Below, one piece after another: positions 8,973-17,344 of a DNA stretch of 45,189 nt. The stretch is taken from contig CANMLX010000035.1 of assembly GCA_947498845.1 (NCBI GenBank), forward strand, positions 1-45,189. The letters are read 5' to 3'. The DNA is from an uncultured Flavobacteriaceae bacterium (lineage in GTDB: Bacteria; Bacteroidota; Bacteroidia; Flavobacteriales; Flavobacteriaceae). The translations under genes and the position numbers were made by a program. Under the pieces are notes generated by a model that worked only from the letters and a program-made list of their open reading frames with translations, was not told the origin of the DNA and did no database searches. Each line of letters opens with the position of its first letter. The first letter of the stretch is position 1.

Positions 8973-9776
8973 ATGAAAAATTATTATTTTCTTTTGTGTG
9001 CATTTATAGTCTCGTTGGCTGTAAATTCACAAGATTCCTCTAATTGTGAAGATGCGAATTATTACCTAACCAGTGCCTATTCTCACGTAAAATCTTCTTA
9101 CGATTCCAATAACGTAAGTCATTTAAAATATTATGCTAATAGATCTTTAGAGTCCTATAAGCTTGCTAATGATTTATTACCTAGTTGTGATTGTAAAGAA
9201 GCAGAAAAGATTAAACAAAAAGCCACAGAAGCTTTAGCAAAAGTGGAACTTGCAGAAACCTTTGAAGATGGTCGTTTTTTTGTTAAAAGAGCCAGAGAAG
9301 CTGCTCAACAAATTATTACTGCTTTGGACCAATGTGCAGACGGTACTTATGTAGCTCCCGAAGAAGACCTAGTAGCTAGCAACACAGAAACTACAGCTGT
9401 GAAAATTGTAAGCACAAATGAATCGTCTTCGCTTTCTGATTTAGAACGCAGACAAAAAGAGTTATTACGCCAGCAAGAAGAACTTAAGCGTAAAACCGAA
9501 GCTCTTAAGGCTAAAATGGCAAACGAACAGCAGATGCAATTAAAAAAGCAAAAAGAAACATTGGCAACCTCATACAGAAAAACTGTTGATGAAACTATTA
9601 AAAATTACAATCTAACGTTAGATAAATGTGAATGTGACGCTCAAAAAATAATGCACAAGAGTAATTATTTAAATACTACAGATAAGAGTATCAATGAAAT
9701 TAAATCATATTACATAACAATAATTGAAGAATTAACTTCAGATTATTTAAATCAATTAAATTCCTGTAAATCTTAA
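8973..9776 (+). CDS. Secreted coiled-coil protein, unknown function
   Basis: No family was recognised with confidence. The 267-aa product starts with a cleavable signal peptide (FLLCAFIVSLAVNSQ). A helical region with cysteines (NCED, SCDCKEAEK) comes next. A strongly charged coiled coil follows at roughly residues 155-200 (DLERRQKELLRQQEELKRK). The C-terminal helical part contains CECDAQK. The two CxC motifs in similar helical contexts suggest an internal duplication. It is probably periplasmic or envelope-associated. It has its own terminator and stands alone. Confidence 0.6.
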   Translation: MKNYYFLLCAFIVSLAVNSQDSSNCEDANYYLTSAYSHVKSSYDSNNVSHLKYYANRSLESYKLANDLLPSCDCKEAEKIKQKATEALAKVELAETFEDGRFFVKRAREAAQQIITALDQCADGTYVAPEEDLVASNTETTAVKIVSTNESSSLSDLERRQKELLRQQEELKRKTEALKAKMANEQQMQLKKQKETLATSYRKTVDETIKNYNLTLDKCECDAQKIMHKSNYLNTTDKSINEIKSYYITIIEELTSDYLNQLNSCKS

Positions 9777-9824
9777 TTTTAGAGTGATCAAGAAAACTCT
9801 AAGACAAATAGAAGAAGAATAAAA

Positions 9825-9848
9825 AAAACCTCCGTTTTGGAGGTTTTT
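9825..9848. terminator. Bidirectional terminator
   Basis: AAAACCTCC (9825-9833) pairs with GGAGGTTTT (9839-9847) around GTTTT, with an A-run before and a T-run after. It lies between the convergent coiled-coil gene and the DUF5606 gene, whose stop codon (9850-9852) abuts the T-run. Confidence 0.88.
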
Positions 9849-9849
9849 T

Positions 9850-10272
9850 TTATTCTTCTTCGTCGCTTGACTTTTCTTCTTCATCAAGTAAGTTTAGCAT
9901 ATTGTGTTTTTGCAACAAGTTATACCATTGTATAACTTTTTTAATATCACTGGCATATACTCTATCTTCATCATAATCGGGTAATATATTAAAGAAATAT
10001 TCTTCCAGCTTATCTTTACTATCTTTTGGTTTTACACTACAAGGTTCACTATTTTCCTTATCTTTTATTTTTTCTAAAACTTTATATAAAGGTACCTCTT
10101 CAGATAACGTATAAATAGCTATTTCACTTAAAACACTTACATTGTTTTGTAGTCCTATAGAAATACGTTTTCCATCTATCATAGATTCAGCAATAAAGCC
10201 TCCACGAGTTTGAGTAATTAATTTATATAGTCCAGGTTTTCCTGCTATTGATAATACTTTTTCTAATCCCAT
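9850..10272 (-). CDS. DUF5606 domain protein
   Basis: A 140-aa protein of the Bacteroidota-specific DUF5606 family, recognisable by the start MGLEKVLSIAGKPGLYKL and the segment GGFIAESMIDGKRISI. Function is unknown. The N-terminal half looks like a small beta-barrel, and the tail is acidic (EEEKSSDEEE). It is the last gene of the ruvX-def-DUF5606 run. That order is recurrent in flavobacteria as far as I recall, and it suggests a role connected with translation or replication housekeeping. Confidence 0.85.
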   Translation of the reverse strand: MGLEKVLSIAGKPGLYKLITQTRGGFIAESMIDGKRISIGLQNNVSVLSEIAIYTLSEEVPLYKVLEKIKDKENSEPCSVKPKDSKDKLEEYFFNILPDYDEDRVYASDIKKVIQWYNLLQKHNMLNLLDEEEKSSDEEE

Positions 10273-10330
10273 ATATCATTTGTTGTTTTGAGAGCGGCAA
10301 ATATCCTATTTTTAAGAAGCAATGCAAAAA

Positions 10331-10921
10331 TTATCGCTTCTTTTTTTGGTTAGGAAAACGCATTCTATAATCAACATTTATCTTTCCTTTGGAGATATTT
10401 GATAACTTACCTTTAATTAATCGTTTTTTTAAACTAGAGAGCTTATCTGTAAATAAAACACCTTCAATATGGTCATACTCATGTTGAATAACACGGGCTA
10501 TTAAACCATCAAAAGTTTTTGTTTGTTCTTTAAAGTTTTCATCTAAATATTTCACTGTAATTTTAGGAGCTCTAAACACATCTTCTCTTACATCTGGAAT
10601 ACTTAGACATCCTTCATTAAAAACCCATTCATCTCCTTCTTCTTTTATTATTTTGGCATTAATAAACACTTGTTTAAAGTTTTTTAAAGCTTCTCTTTCT
10701 TCTTTTTCCATGTCTTCATCTTCTCCAAAAGGGGATGTGTCTACTAAAAACAAACGAATAGGTAGCCCAATTTGTGGTGCTGCCAAACCAACTCCCATAG
10801 CATTATACATTGTTTCATGCATATTCTCTAGTAGTTCTTCTAATTTTGGGTAATCCTTAGTTATTTCTGTCGCTACTTTTTTTAAAACAGGGTCGCCGTA
10901 GGCTACGATGGGTAATATCAT
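10331..10921 (-). CDS. def: Peptide deformylase
   Basis: Removes the formyl group from the N-terminal methionine of new proteins; essential metalloenzyme of the cytoplasm. All three motifs are present: GVGLAAPQIG (residues 43-52), EGCLS near 104-108, and HEYDH near 146, giving the Cys-His-His metal site and catalytic Glu. An acidic insertion (EDEDMEKEEREALKN) between motifs 1 and 2 is typical of Bacteroidota deformylases. It is the second gene of the ruvX operon. Confidence 0.96.
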   Translation of the reverse strand: MILPIVAYGDPVLKKVATEITKDYPKLEELLENMHETMYNAMGVGLAAPQIGLPIRLFLVDTSPFGEDEDMEKEEREALKNFKQVFINAKIIKEEGDEWVFNEGCLSIPDVREDVFRAPKITVKYLDENFKEQTKTFDGLIARVIQHEYDHIEGVLFTDKLSSLKKRLIKGKLSNISKGKINVDYRMRFPNQKKKR

Positions 10922-10985
10922 TATTTAAAGTTATTTTATGCAAAAATACAATTCTTACAATTTAAAAGTTATGAGTTTTTAAAAA

Positions 10986-11396
10986 CTATTTTGAATAAAG
11001 ATAGCTTTGTAATATTAAGGTCGCACTTATTTCATCTACTAGTGCTTTATTTTGCCTTTGTTTCTTTTTTAAACCACTATCTATCATGGTTTTAAATGCC
11101 ATTTTCGATGTAAAACGTTCATCTACTCTAAGTATTGGTATTTCAGGGAATTGTTTTGTTAACTTTTCAAGAAAAGGTTTTATTAAGGCTTCGCTTTCTG
11201 AAACTGTGTTATCCATCTGTTTTGGCTCACCAACTAAAAAAAGCGCTACATCTTCTTTTTTTAAATATGTTTTTAGGAAACTTATGAGATCTTTTGTAAG
11301 TACAGTAGTCAAACCAGAGGCTATTATTTGCAACTCGTCTGTTACTGCAATTCCTGTGCGTTTCTTTCCATAATCTATTGCTAAGATGCGTGCCAT
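10986..11396 (-). CDS. ruvX: Putative pre-16S rRNA nuclease / Holliday-junction resolvase-like
   Basis: A YqgF/RuvX family RNase H-fold nuclease of 136 aa. The first catalytic aspartate is in RILAIDYGKKRTGIAV. The conserved RVDERFTS segment and C-terminal DEISATLILQSYL supply the remaining acidic residues. E. coli YqgF processes the 5' end of 16S rRNA. The gene heads the operon with def and the DUF5606 gene. A good promoter lies just upstream, and transcription would start within about 10 nt of the ATG. Confidence 0.92.
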   Translation of the reverse strand: MARILAIDYGKKRTGIAVTDELQIIASGLTTVLTKDLISFLKTYLKKEDVALFLVGEPKQMDNTVSESEALIKPFLEKLTKQFPEIPILRVDERFTSKMAFKTMIDSGLKKKQRQNKALVDEISATLILQSYLYSK

Positions 11397-11410
11397 GTAT
11401 TCTTTTTTTG

Positions 11411-11439
11411 CAAAAATAACTTAATAATACCATTTGCAA
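11411..11439 (-). promoter_or_regulatory. Promoter of the ruvX-def-DUF5606 operon
   Basis: On the minus strand TTG (11439-11437), an 18-nt spacer and TATTTTTG (11418-11411) match the Bacteroidota sigma-A pattern. The expected transcription start is only a few bases before the ruvX ATG at 11396, so the leader is very short. Confidence 0.6.
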
Positions 11440-11510
11440 CTTGAAATTACTGTAATAAAACCACCTTTTTTCCTCTCTTCTTCTTTTAAAAAATATCACA
11501 TAGTTTATGG

Positions 11511-11557
11511 CTCAATGTTTACAAATTATACAAATTAAGCTTAACTTAATGACATTG
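11511..11557. repeat. Short relative of the 133-bp MITE-like element
   Basis: CTTAACTTAATGACATTG (11540-11557) is identical to the right terminal repeat of the element at 36760-36892. CTCAATGT (11511-11518) matches the start of its left end. The internal part is replaced by a few A+T-rich bases, so this looks like an internally deleted copy of about 47 bp in the gap between the ruvX promoter and the MarR-GNAT gene. Confidence 0.65.
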
Positions 11558-11572
11558 TACTTTAGACAAGAT

Positions 11573-12520
11573 TTAAAGTTCTAACTTCATTTTTATATCA
11601 CAACGCTTATACGGTGAATTGGCTTCTACAGGAATCTCTACAAATCCATATTTTCTGTATATGTAGATAGCGTTTTCTAGCTTTCTACTAGAATAAAGTA
11701 CCAGATTAGGAAACTCTTTTTTTTTCGAGAAGTCTACACAATACTGCATTAATTTTTGTCCAATTTTTTGTCCTCTATATTTAGGAGACACCCCCATTTT
11801 TGTAAGTTCAAAGGTATTTTGTTCTATTAATGGCATTAAAGCAACTGTACCTACTATTTTATCATTTAATCTCGCAAAGAAAATATAACCGCCTTTATTT
11901 ATTATGTGTTTTTTAGGGTTACTTAAAACTTCTAGATCATAGGGTTCTAGATTAAAGAGCGTGCGTAACCACTCCTCATTTAAACTAAAAAATGCCTCTT
12001 TTTCTTCTTTTTTACCTTTATAAGCTTCAATTATTAATTTTTTTTCAGATAACCTATCTATAATTGTTTTACTAAAAGATATCGCTTTTAATTTAAGATC
12101 TAAGCTATTTAAATGAGACAGTAATGATGATCCATCATGAATAGTAAATTCTTTTAACGTTTTATCTATAGCTTCCCATATTGGTTCCAATTGTTTTAAT
12201 TGTTTTAGCCCTTTCTCAGATAAAAAAATTATTTTTTTTCGTTTATCTAATTCATCATTTTTAAAATATATAAATCCTTTTTTAACCAGCTTATTAATGG
12301 CTTGAGTTATTGCAGGCTGTGTTAAACCTATGGCATTTTTAATAGCTGTATTGGTCACCCCTTCTTTATAGCTAATTAATTTAAAAACAGGAAATAAATA
12401 GGGATCAAAATCTATACAAAAATGATCATAAACCACTTGAGTTTCTCTCATTAACATATCACTCGTACGTTTTAATCTAGAGCCCATCCCTAGTTCTCCA
12501 TAACCTTGTAAAGCGTCCAT
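11573..12520 (-). CDS. MarR-type regulator fused to a GNAT acetyltransferase
   Basis: A 315-aa two-domain protein. Residues about 1-150 form a MarR winged-helix DNA-binding domain with the recognition region GLTQPAITQAINKLVKKGFI and a wing rich in DELDKRKK. Residues about 160-315 form a GNAT N-acetyltransferase with the acetyl-CoA loop KYRGQKIGQKLM and the late IYIYRKYGF segment. Such MarR-GNAT proteins are known but substrates are rarely established. A palindrome just upstream of its start is a likely autoregulatory operator. No adjacent gene on the same strand suggests a target. Confidence 0.88.
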   Translation of the reverse strand: MDALQGYGELGMGSRLKRTSDMLMRETQVVYDHFCIDFDPYLFPVFKLISYKEGVTNTAIKNAIGLTQPAITQAINKLVKKGFIYFKNDELDKRKKIIFLSEKGLKQLKQLEPIWEAIDKTLKEFTIHDGSSLLSHLNSLDLKLKAISFSKTIIDRLSEKKLIIEAYKGKKEEKEAFFSLNEEWLRTLFNLEPYDLEVLSNPKKHIINKGGYIFFARLNDKIVGTVALMPLIEQNTFELTKMGVSPKYRGQKIGQKLMQYCVDFSKKKEFPNLVLYSSRKLENAIYIYRKYGFVEIPVEANSPYKRCDIKMKLEL

Positions 12521-12532
12521 TTAACATATGTA

Positions 12533-12554
12533 TTTATATAAGTGCTTATGTAAA
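12533..12554. promoter_or_regulatory. Candidate MarR operator palindrome
   Basis: A 22-bp near-palindrome centred on ATAAGTGCTTAT (12538-12549) lies 13-34 nt upstream of the MarR-GNAT start codon. Nine of the eleven symmetric base pairs match. MarR proteins usually bind palindromes of this size in their own promoters, so autorepression is the natural reading, but it is inferred only. Confidence 0.5.
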
Positions 12555-12814
12555 TATAAATAATTAACTCAAAAAACACTAAAAATTTTAGATTTTTAAT
12601 TTAAATTTAGGCTTAGATTAAATTACTTAATTAAAATATTAACCAAATAATTGATTCTATAAAATTTAATTGTGAAATATATTTTTTATCAGTCTAAAAA
12701 ATCTATAAGAAAACTTTAAGCGTATATAATTTGAAAGAATCAAATAATAGATATATTTTTAAAGATTTTTAAAATTTAAGACACTAGTCTTAGCCCTAAT
12801 AAATAATTAAAATT

Positions 12815-13699
12815 ATGACGAATATGAAAGGAAGTACAGGATTAAAAGTAGCATTAGGAGTCGCTTTGGTTTTATTCTTAGCTACTGGTTTTTATGCAAT
12901 GAACTTGTATAAGGAGTCTAATGATACAAAGAATGAATTAACAGAAGAGAAATTACTGGTAATGAATGACCTTAGCGCTATGGCAAAACAATACGATGAA
13001 GCCATTAGTGAAAATGAAATCGCAAATAAAGATTTAATAGAAGCTCGTGGACGTATTCAAGGTTTAATAGATTCGTTAAGAATTTCTGAAACTAATGTAA
13101 AAAGCTTGTGGCGTTATAAAACAAGATATAGAAATCTTCAAAAGGAGATGAATGTTTTGTTAGCACAAAACGATTCTTTGAGAATAGAAAACTCGTATTT
13201 AGCAACATCTTTAGATAGTACTAGAGTGCGTTTAGAAGAACGTACAATGTTTACAGATTCTTTATTAGTACAAAATACTGCTTTAGCAGAAGTTGTTGAA
13301 AACGCTTCTATCTTAAATACTTTAGAATTAAAAGGTTTTGGAGTTATAGAGAGAACTTCAGGGAAATTAATCCCAACTGAACGTGCAGGTAGAGCAGATA
13401 AAATTAGAGTTTGTTTTACTGTAGCAAAAAATAACTTAGTGCAAGCAGGGGATCAAGAATTATATGTTCAAGTTATAGATCCCAAAAACAATACATTAGG
13501 TGTTAATGAGCAAGTTGTTTTTGGTGACAAAACATTAAACTATAGTGTAATTAGCAAATTTAACTATGAAAATTCTAATCTAAATGTTTGTGAGTTTGTA
13601 GCATCAAGAGGAGAAGAAAAATTTGAAAAAGGACGATATATAGTAAATGTTTTTAGCAAAAAAGATTTAGTATCTAGTTCTGAATTCACACTAAAATAA
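12815..13699 (+). CDS. Membrane-anchored coiled-coil protein, unknown function
   Basis: A 294-aa protein of a type common in flavobacteria but without assigned function. One transmembrane helix lies at about residues 10-30 (LKVALGVALVLFLATGFYA). A long coiled coil (about 32-165) rich in DSL and EN motifs follows. A C-terminal beta domain of about 120 aa begins near LKGFGVIERTSGK and contains two cysteines (RVCFTV, NVCEFV). The layout suggests an inner-membrane anchor with a periplasmic rod and head. Two closely spaced ATGs (codons 1 and 4) are possible starts. The upstream 294-nt gap is extremely A+T-rich with no exact promoter match. Confidence 0.65.
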   Translation: MTNMKGSTGLKVALGVALVLFLATGFYAMNLYKESNDTKNELTEEKLLVMNDLSAMAKQYDEAISENEIANKDLIEARGRIQGLIDSLRISETNVKSLWRYKTRYRNLQKEMNVLLAQNDSLRIENSYLATSLDSTRVRLEERTMFTDSLLVQNTALAEVVENASILNTLELKGFGVIERTSGKLIPTERAGRADKIRVCFTVAKNNLVQAGDQELYVQVIDPKNNTLGVNEQVVFGDKTLNYSVISKFNYENSNLNVCEFVASRGEEKFEKGRYIVNVFSKKDLVSSSEFTLK

Positions 13700-13719
13700 A
13701 TCCATATTTTTTGTTTAAT

Positions 13720-13876
13720 ACCAATTATGAGTTAAAATGCGGTAAAAAAGACAAAGTTGCTTTCTTTTTATACACTGCGATGATAGTTTTTCATAGCTGG
13801 GCTATGGAAAACATGAATAAAGATGTATAAAATGAAATGAACGAGAATGACTAGCTCATTTTAACTTGTAATTGGT
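13720..13876. repeat. Family F palindromic element, copy 1
   Basis: A 157-bp non-coding element bounded by ACCAATTATGAGTTAAAATG (13720-13739) and CATTTTAACTTGTAATTGGT (13857-13876), inverted repeats matching at 18 of 20 positions. Its centre holds a hairpin, TTTTCATAGC-tgg-GCTATGGAAAA (13788-13811). It sits in the 3' untranslated region of the coiled-coil protein gene, between its stop codon and its terminator. Confidence 0.85.
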
Positions 13877-13880
13877 GTAA

Positions 13881-13920
13881 AAACCCCAAAAAGAATTAAA
13901 ATTCTTTTTGGGTTTTTTTT
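13881..13920 (+). terminator. Strong rho-independent terminator
   Basis: CCCAAAAAGAATT pairs with its complement across a short A-rich loop and is followed by at least eight Ts. It lies 180 nt past the stop codon of the coiled-coil gene, directly after repeat copy F1. Confidence 0.85.
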
Positions 13921-13930
13921 TGATTTAATT

Positions 13931-14109
13931 TTAAACTCACTTTATGTATTATAACTTCGTTATGAGGCTGTGGTATACAATAAATAAAGTATTTACCTAA
14001 TTTTAACATAGCATCCATCGCTATGGTTAAATAAAAATACAGCTTACGTTTTATTATATTTGAAGTAGATACAGACGTAATAGATTTTCTAATCCATAAA
14101 GCAAGTTAA
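13931..14109. repeat. Family A palindromic element, copy 1 (diverged)
   Basis: A 179-bp imperfect palindrome from TTAAACTCACTTTATG to CCATAAAGCAAGTTAA. It shares CGTTATGAGGCTGTG and the CGTAATAGA-TTTTCTAAT right arm with the copies at 33073 and 36387. Its central hairpin is AACATAGC-atccatc-GCTATGGTT (14005-14027). The right end overlaps the stop codon of the TonB receptor gene (14106-14108), so it may double as that gene's terminator. Confidence 0.8.
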
Positions 14110-16403
14110 AAGTAAATTCTTAAAATCATATTTGGATTAATGCCTAAAGATGTTTGAATTATTTCGTTAACCTCTCCTTCTCTAATTCTAAAAAAATTAT
14201 TGATCTCATTTGCTTTATTAAATATATTCCATACCGATACGCCCACATTTACTCTAGAGGCCTCTCCCATTTTAAAGTCATACAAAGCAGAAACATCTAC
14301 TTTAAAATAATGATTTAATTGATCGCTGTTACTTGATTTAAAATTGATAATATTCTCAATAATTTCATTTTCTTTTACTGGCAAAGTTGTTGGCTTTCCC
14401 GAAAACCAATTAATTCCTGAAGAGACTTTTAATTGCTTATATTTATAAATAGATCCAATAGATATCGCATGATTGATATCAAAATTATTTCTAAACGAAA
14501 GTTCTGGTAATTTCTCGAAAGTATAATCACTATTTAAATACGCATAACTTAACCATATATTAAATTTAGTAAGTTGTTTTCTTAAAATAAAATCTAAACC
14601 ATTTGCCTTATAACGCCCTTTTGTTTTTATAAACTCATATTGATTTTGAAACCCTTGACTTTGAGTTGTTATACCTTTTACTTGTTTATAATAAATATCT
14701 GCGCCTAACTGCCACCCTTTTTTATTATAATTAATCCCAAAAGACACTTGTTTACTTCTAATTACAGGAATATCGGCATTGTTAGAAAGTTGCCATCTGC
14801 GCTTTTCCACACCTAAAAAATCATTTTGAAAATTAATAATTTGTGAGGTGTTTTGATGTTTAGTTTCTCCTAAAATCTCGACACTAAAATCTTTAAAAAG
14901 CTTATGAGTAAAACTAAAACGAGGCTCCCATATTTGTTTTTTAAACTTACTCAAATAGTTATACCGCATTCCCAAAGACAGGGTTGTTCTTTTATTTAAA
15001 GACAAATAATTTGTTTGTGTAAATACACCATGTGTTCTAAGTACTTCGGATACTAAAGACCTGAAAATTGGTGTATCAACATCATCTAAATTAGTAATCT
15101 CGCTTTCTACAAAGTGGTAACCACTTAACACATTAATTTTATCGTTAAGTTTATAATTAGTTTTTAACTTAAAACTCGTCTCAGATACTTTGTTTTCTTG
15201 TAAAAAACGTTGTGACTCCAGTACATTTGAGTTAATTGCTTTAAGTTTATAATCTGTTTCGTAAAGTTCTAGTGAAGACTGCCAATGGTTATTCCAAGTT
15301 TTAGCGTAATGTATAGCGCCTGCTATACTATTTTGAGATATAATACTCCTTCTAGAATCACTAATTGTGTTTTCATTAAATGTTAATCTGTTAGATACAT
15401 TTATAAAGTTAACCCTAAGCATGTCTTTACTGTTAAATTTATAAAGCCATCTAAAAGACAGGTCGTAAAAATCAAACTTCTCATCTGTATTCACAACCTC
15501 TTTATTATCTTCAATTTCTGTATCTTCAGATATTTTATCAAAAAAATTACGATAGGCTGGAGTTTGGACAAAATCACTAATGGATTTTCGTAAGGCTATT
15601 TGAATTGATGATTTTTTACTTATTGGCACATCCAAAAACCCATTTGCATCAATAAAATTAACCCCTAAATTCCCTTTAAGTTTTTTATTAATCTCGGTAT
15701 TAGTCTGCATTGCTATAGTTCCAGAAACGCCATCGGTAAAATCAACACCCGACCCATTTTTTAATAATAGAACATCTTGAGTAATTTGGGGGTTGTACAT
15801 TGAAATAAGTCCAAAAAAATGCCCTGACTGATACATCTTTATCCCATCCCATAGTATTAAATTTTGATCATGGCTCCCGCCTCTTATATTAATATTGGAA
15901 ACATTTTCATTAATACTCTGTATTCCTGGAAATGCTTTAACAGATTGTAATACATCTGCTTCAATAAGGCCAGGTAACATTCTAAATTTTGAAAAATCTA
16001 TTTTAAAGGCGCCACTATTTAATTTACTTATGCCTTCTATAATATAACTTGGAATAACTACTTCTGGAAGTTCTTGTAATTTCACTTCTGCATTAGACTG
16101 CCCTTCTATATTACTAACTAAAATATAGCTATCTACACGTTTATAATCTAAGCCCGTAATAGATTTTAAATACGTTATGGTTTCATTAAATGTAAGGTTT
16201 TTAGAGGGAGGAACAATTTGATAATCTTCAACTAGATCTTGAGCATAATTAAACTGGTAGCCAAATTGGCTTTCAACATGTTTTAATACAGAAATTAGTG
16301 ATTGCTTTTTGCTAGGTTCTTGCGCAAATACTATAGAATAAAAGCTAAAAAAAGCAACTACTAATAACCTAAACTTACTAAAGGTACTAGTTTGTTTTGC
16401 CAT
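14106..16403 (-). CDS. TonB-dependent receptor with N-terminal STN domain
   Basis: An outer-membrane active transporter with a surface-signalling domain. After a signal peptide (LLVVAFFSFYSIVFAQ) comes an STN secretin/TonB short domain of about 65 aa (SVLKHVESQFGYQFNYAQDL onward), which in FecA-type systems contacts a FecR protein. A plug domain follows (VLQSVKAFPGIQ, INIRGGSHDQNLILWDGI), then the beta-barrel, ending in the aromatic IYF. The frame opens at 16436 on a TTG. ATG codons at 16418 and 16403 are better starts, and 16403 gives the cleanest signal peptide. It overlaps the end of the FecR gene by 17 nt, so it is translationally coupled. No SusD partner is adjacent, so the substrate is unknown. 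Confidence 0.9.
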   Translation of the reverse strand: MAKQTSTFSKFRLLVVAFFSFYSIVFAQEPSKKQSLISVLKHVESQFGYQFNYAQDLVEDYQIVPPSKNLTFNETITYLKSITGLDYKRVDSYILVSNIEGQSNAEVKLQELPEVVIPSYIIEGISKLNSGAFKIDFSKFRMLPGLIEADVLQSVKAFPGIQSINENVSNINIRGGSHDQNLILWDGIKMYQSGHFFGLISMYNPQITQDVLLLKNGSGVDFTDGVSGTIAMQTNTEINKKLKGNLGVNFIDANGFLDVPISKKSSIQIALRKSISDFVQTPAYRNFFDKISEDTEIEDNKEVVNTDEKFDFYDLSFRWLYKFNSKDMLRVNFINVSNRLTFNENTISDSRRSIISQNSIAGAIHYAKTWNNHWQSSLELYETDYKLKAINSNVLESQRFLQENKVSETSFKLKTNYKLNDKINVLSGYHFVESEITNLDDVDTPIFRSLVSEVLRTHGVFTQTNYLSLNKRTTLSLGMRYNYLSKFKKQIWEPRFSFTHKLFKDFSVEILGETKHQNTSQIINFQNDFLGVEKRRWQLSNNADIPVIRSKQVSFGINYNKKGWQLGADIYYKQVKGITTQSQGFQNQYEFIKTKGRYKANGLDFILRKQLTKFNIWLSYAYLNSDYTFEKLPELSFRNNFDINHAISIGSIYKYKQLKVSSGINWFSGKPTTLPVKENEIIENIINFKSSNSDQLNHYFKVDVSALYDFKMGEASRVNVGVSVWNIFNKANEINNFFRIREGEVNEIIQTSLGINPNMILRIYF

Positions 16404-17298
16404 AAATGATAATCTCATTCGAATTAACAATTTCAAAAGTTAATCCCATAGGCTTAGTAATAGAAATAAGAGCTTCTTGTATATTTTGATGATTAAATCC
16501 TCCCGAAAATATTCTGTTAGAGTCAATATTTTTTAACAGGATTTTTGTACTAAACTGGCGTTTAAACTCATTAATAACGAAAATATAGGGCACTTCGGAA
16601 AAGCTACTACTATTTTTAATCCAATTTGGTTGGGTCTGTGTTGTTGATTTTTCCTGAACAATAGTATTAATTACTCGAAAACTATTACCTGCATATAATG
16701 TTTTAGTTTTATCTCCTGAAGTTACAGACACAATGCCTTCAAAACACTTTACCTCAAAATAGTTTTCGCGTTGCTTCACATTAAACTCAGTACCAACAAC
16801 TGTAACTATACCATTATCTGTTATAACTTGAAATTTACGCCCTTTTTCTACCTTAAAATAGGCTTCTCCTAAGAGCTTTACGTTTCTTTCGTTCTCCCAA
16901 TTACGCTTATTAAACTCAATGCTGGAAAGTGCATTCAAAACTACTTTAGATTGATCTGGGAGTTCTATTTTATTTTTTTCATTTGCCAAAGTTTCTATAG
17001 AAGTAACACCAGTATTAAATTTAAAAAAATAAATTCCCAAGGCAATTACTAAAATGGCTGCAACACGAAATAAAAGCTTATACCTATTTAGCTTTTTAAC
17101 TGGTTCTTCATCAGAATTTATTTTTTTGTTTAAATCTTCAAAACCAGACTGTTTTGATATGTTTGATGCTTTAAAATATTGAGCTGCTTTTAAAATACGC
17201 TCATTAAATTCAAAATCATCAAAAGCTTCAAAAGTTTTTTTTTCTTCTTCTGTTAATTCGTTATTTAGCCACTTTTTTATCCAAGATTCTTTATCCAT
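16387..17298 (-). CDS. FecR family anti-sigma factor
   Basis: A transmembrane regulator that links the TonB receptor to the ECF sigma factor encoded upstream. The N-terminal cytoplasmic part (WIKKWLNNELTEEEKKTFEAF) is the sigma-binding region. A single membrane helix lies near residues 75-95. The periplasmic FecR domain contains LPDQSKVVLNALSSIEFN and GEAYFKVEKGRKFQV, and a DUF4974-type C-terminal domain follows. A GTG at 17301 directly precedes the ATG at 17298, and I use the ATG. It starts 47 nt after the sigma gene and overlaps the receptor gene. Confidence 0.93.
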   Translation of the reverse strand: MDKESWIKKWLNNELTEEEKKTFEAFDDFEFNERILKAAQYFKASNISKQSGFEDLNKKINSDEEPVKKLNRYKLLFRVAAILVIALGIYFFKFNTGVTSIETLANEKNKIELPDQSKVVLNALSSIEFNKRNWENERNVKLLGEAYFKVEKGRKFQVITDNGIVTVVGTEFNVKQRENYFEVKCFEGIVSVTSGDKTKTLYAGNSFRVINTIVQEKSTTQTQPNWIKNSSSFSEVPYIFVINEFKRQFSTKILLKNIDSNRIFSGGFNHQNIQEALISITKPMGLTFEIVNSNEIIIYGKTN

Positions 17299-17344
17299 CA
17301 CCTATAGCTTTTTAATTAAACAACTTAAGTATTAAAATTCCTCA

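Noticed and set aside
11227..11499. A 90-codon leftward open frame overlapping ruvX.
   Set aside because: It lies in another frame over a clearly recognisable ruvX, its composition is not protein-like, and it would cover the operon promoter.
12521..12814. Origin of replication (very A+T-rich gap near a palindrome).
   Set aside because: No DnaA-box cluster was recognised and neither dnaA nor dnaN is adjacent; the palindrome is better explained as a MarR operator.
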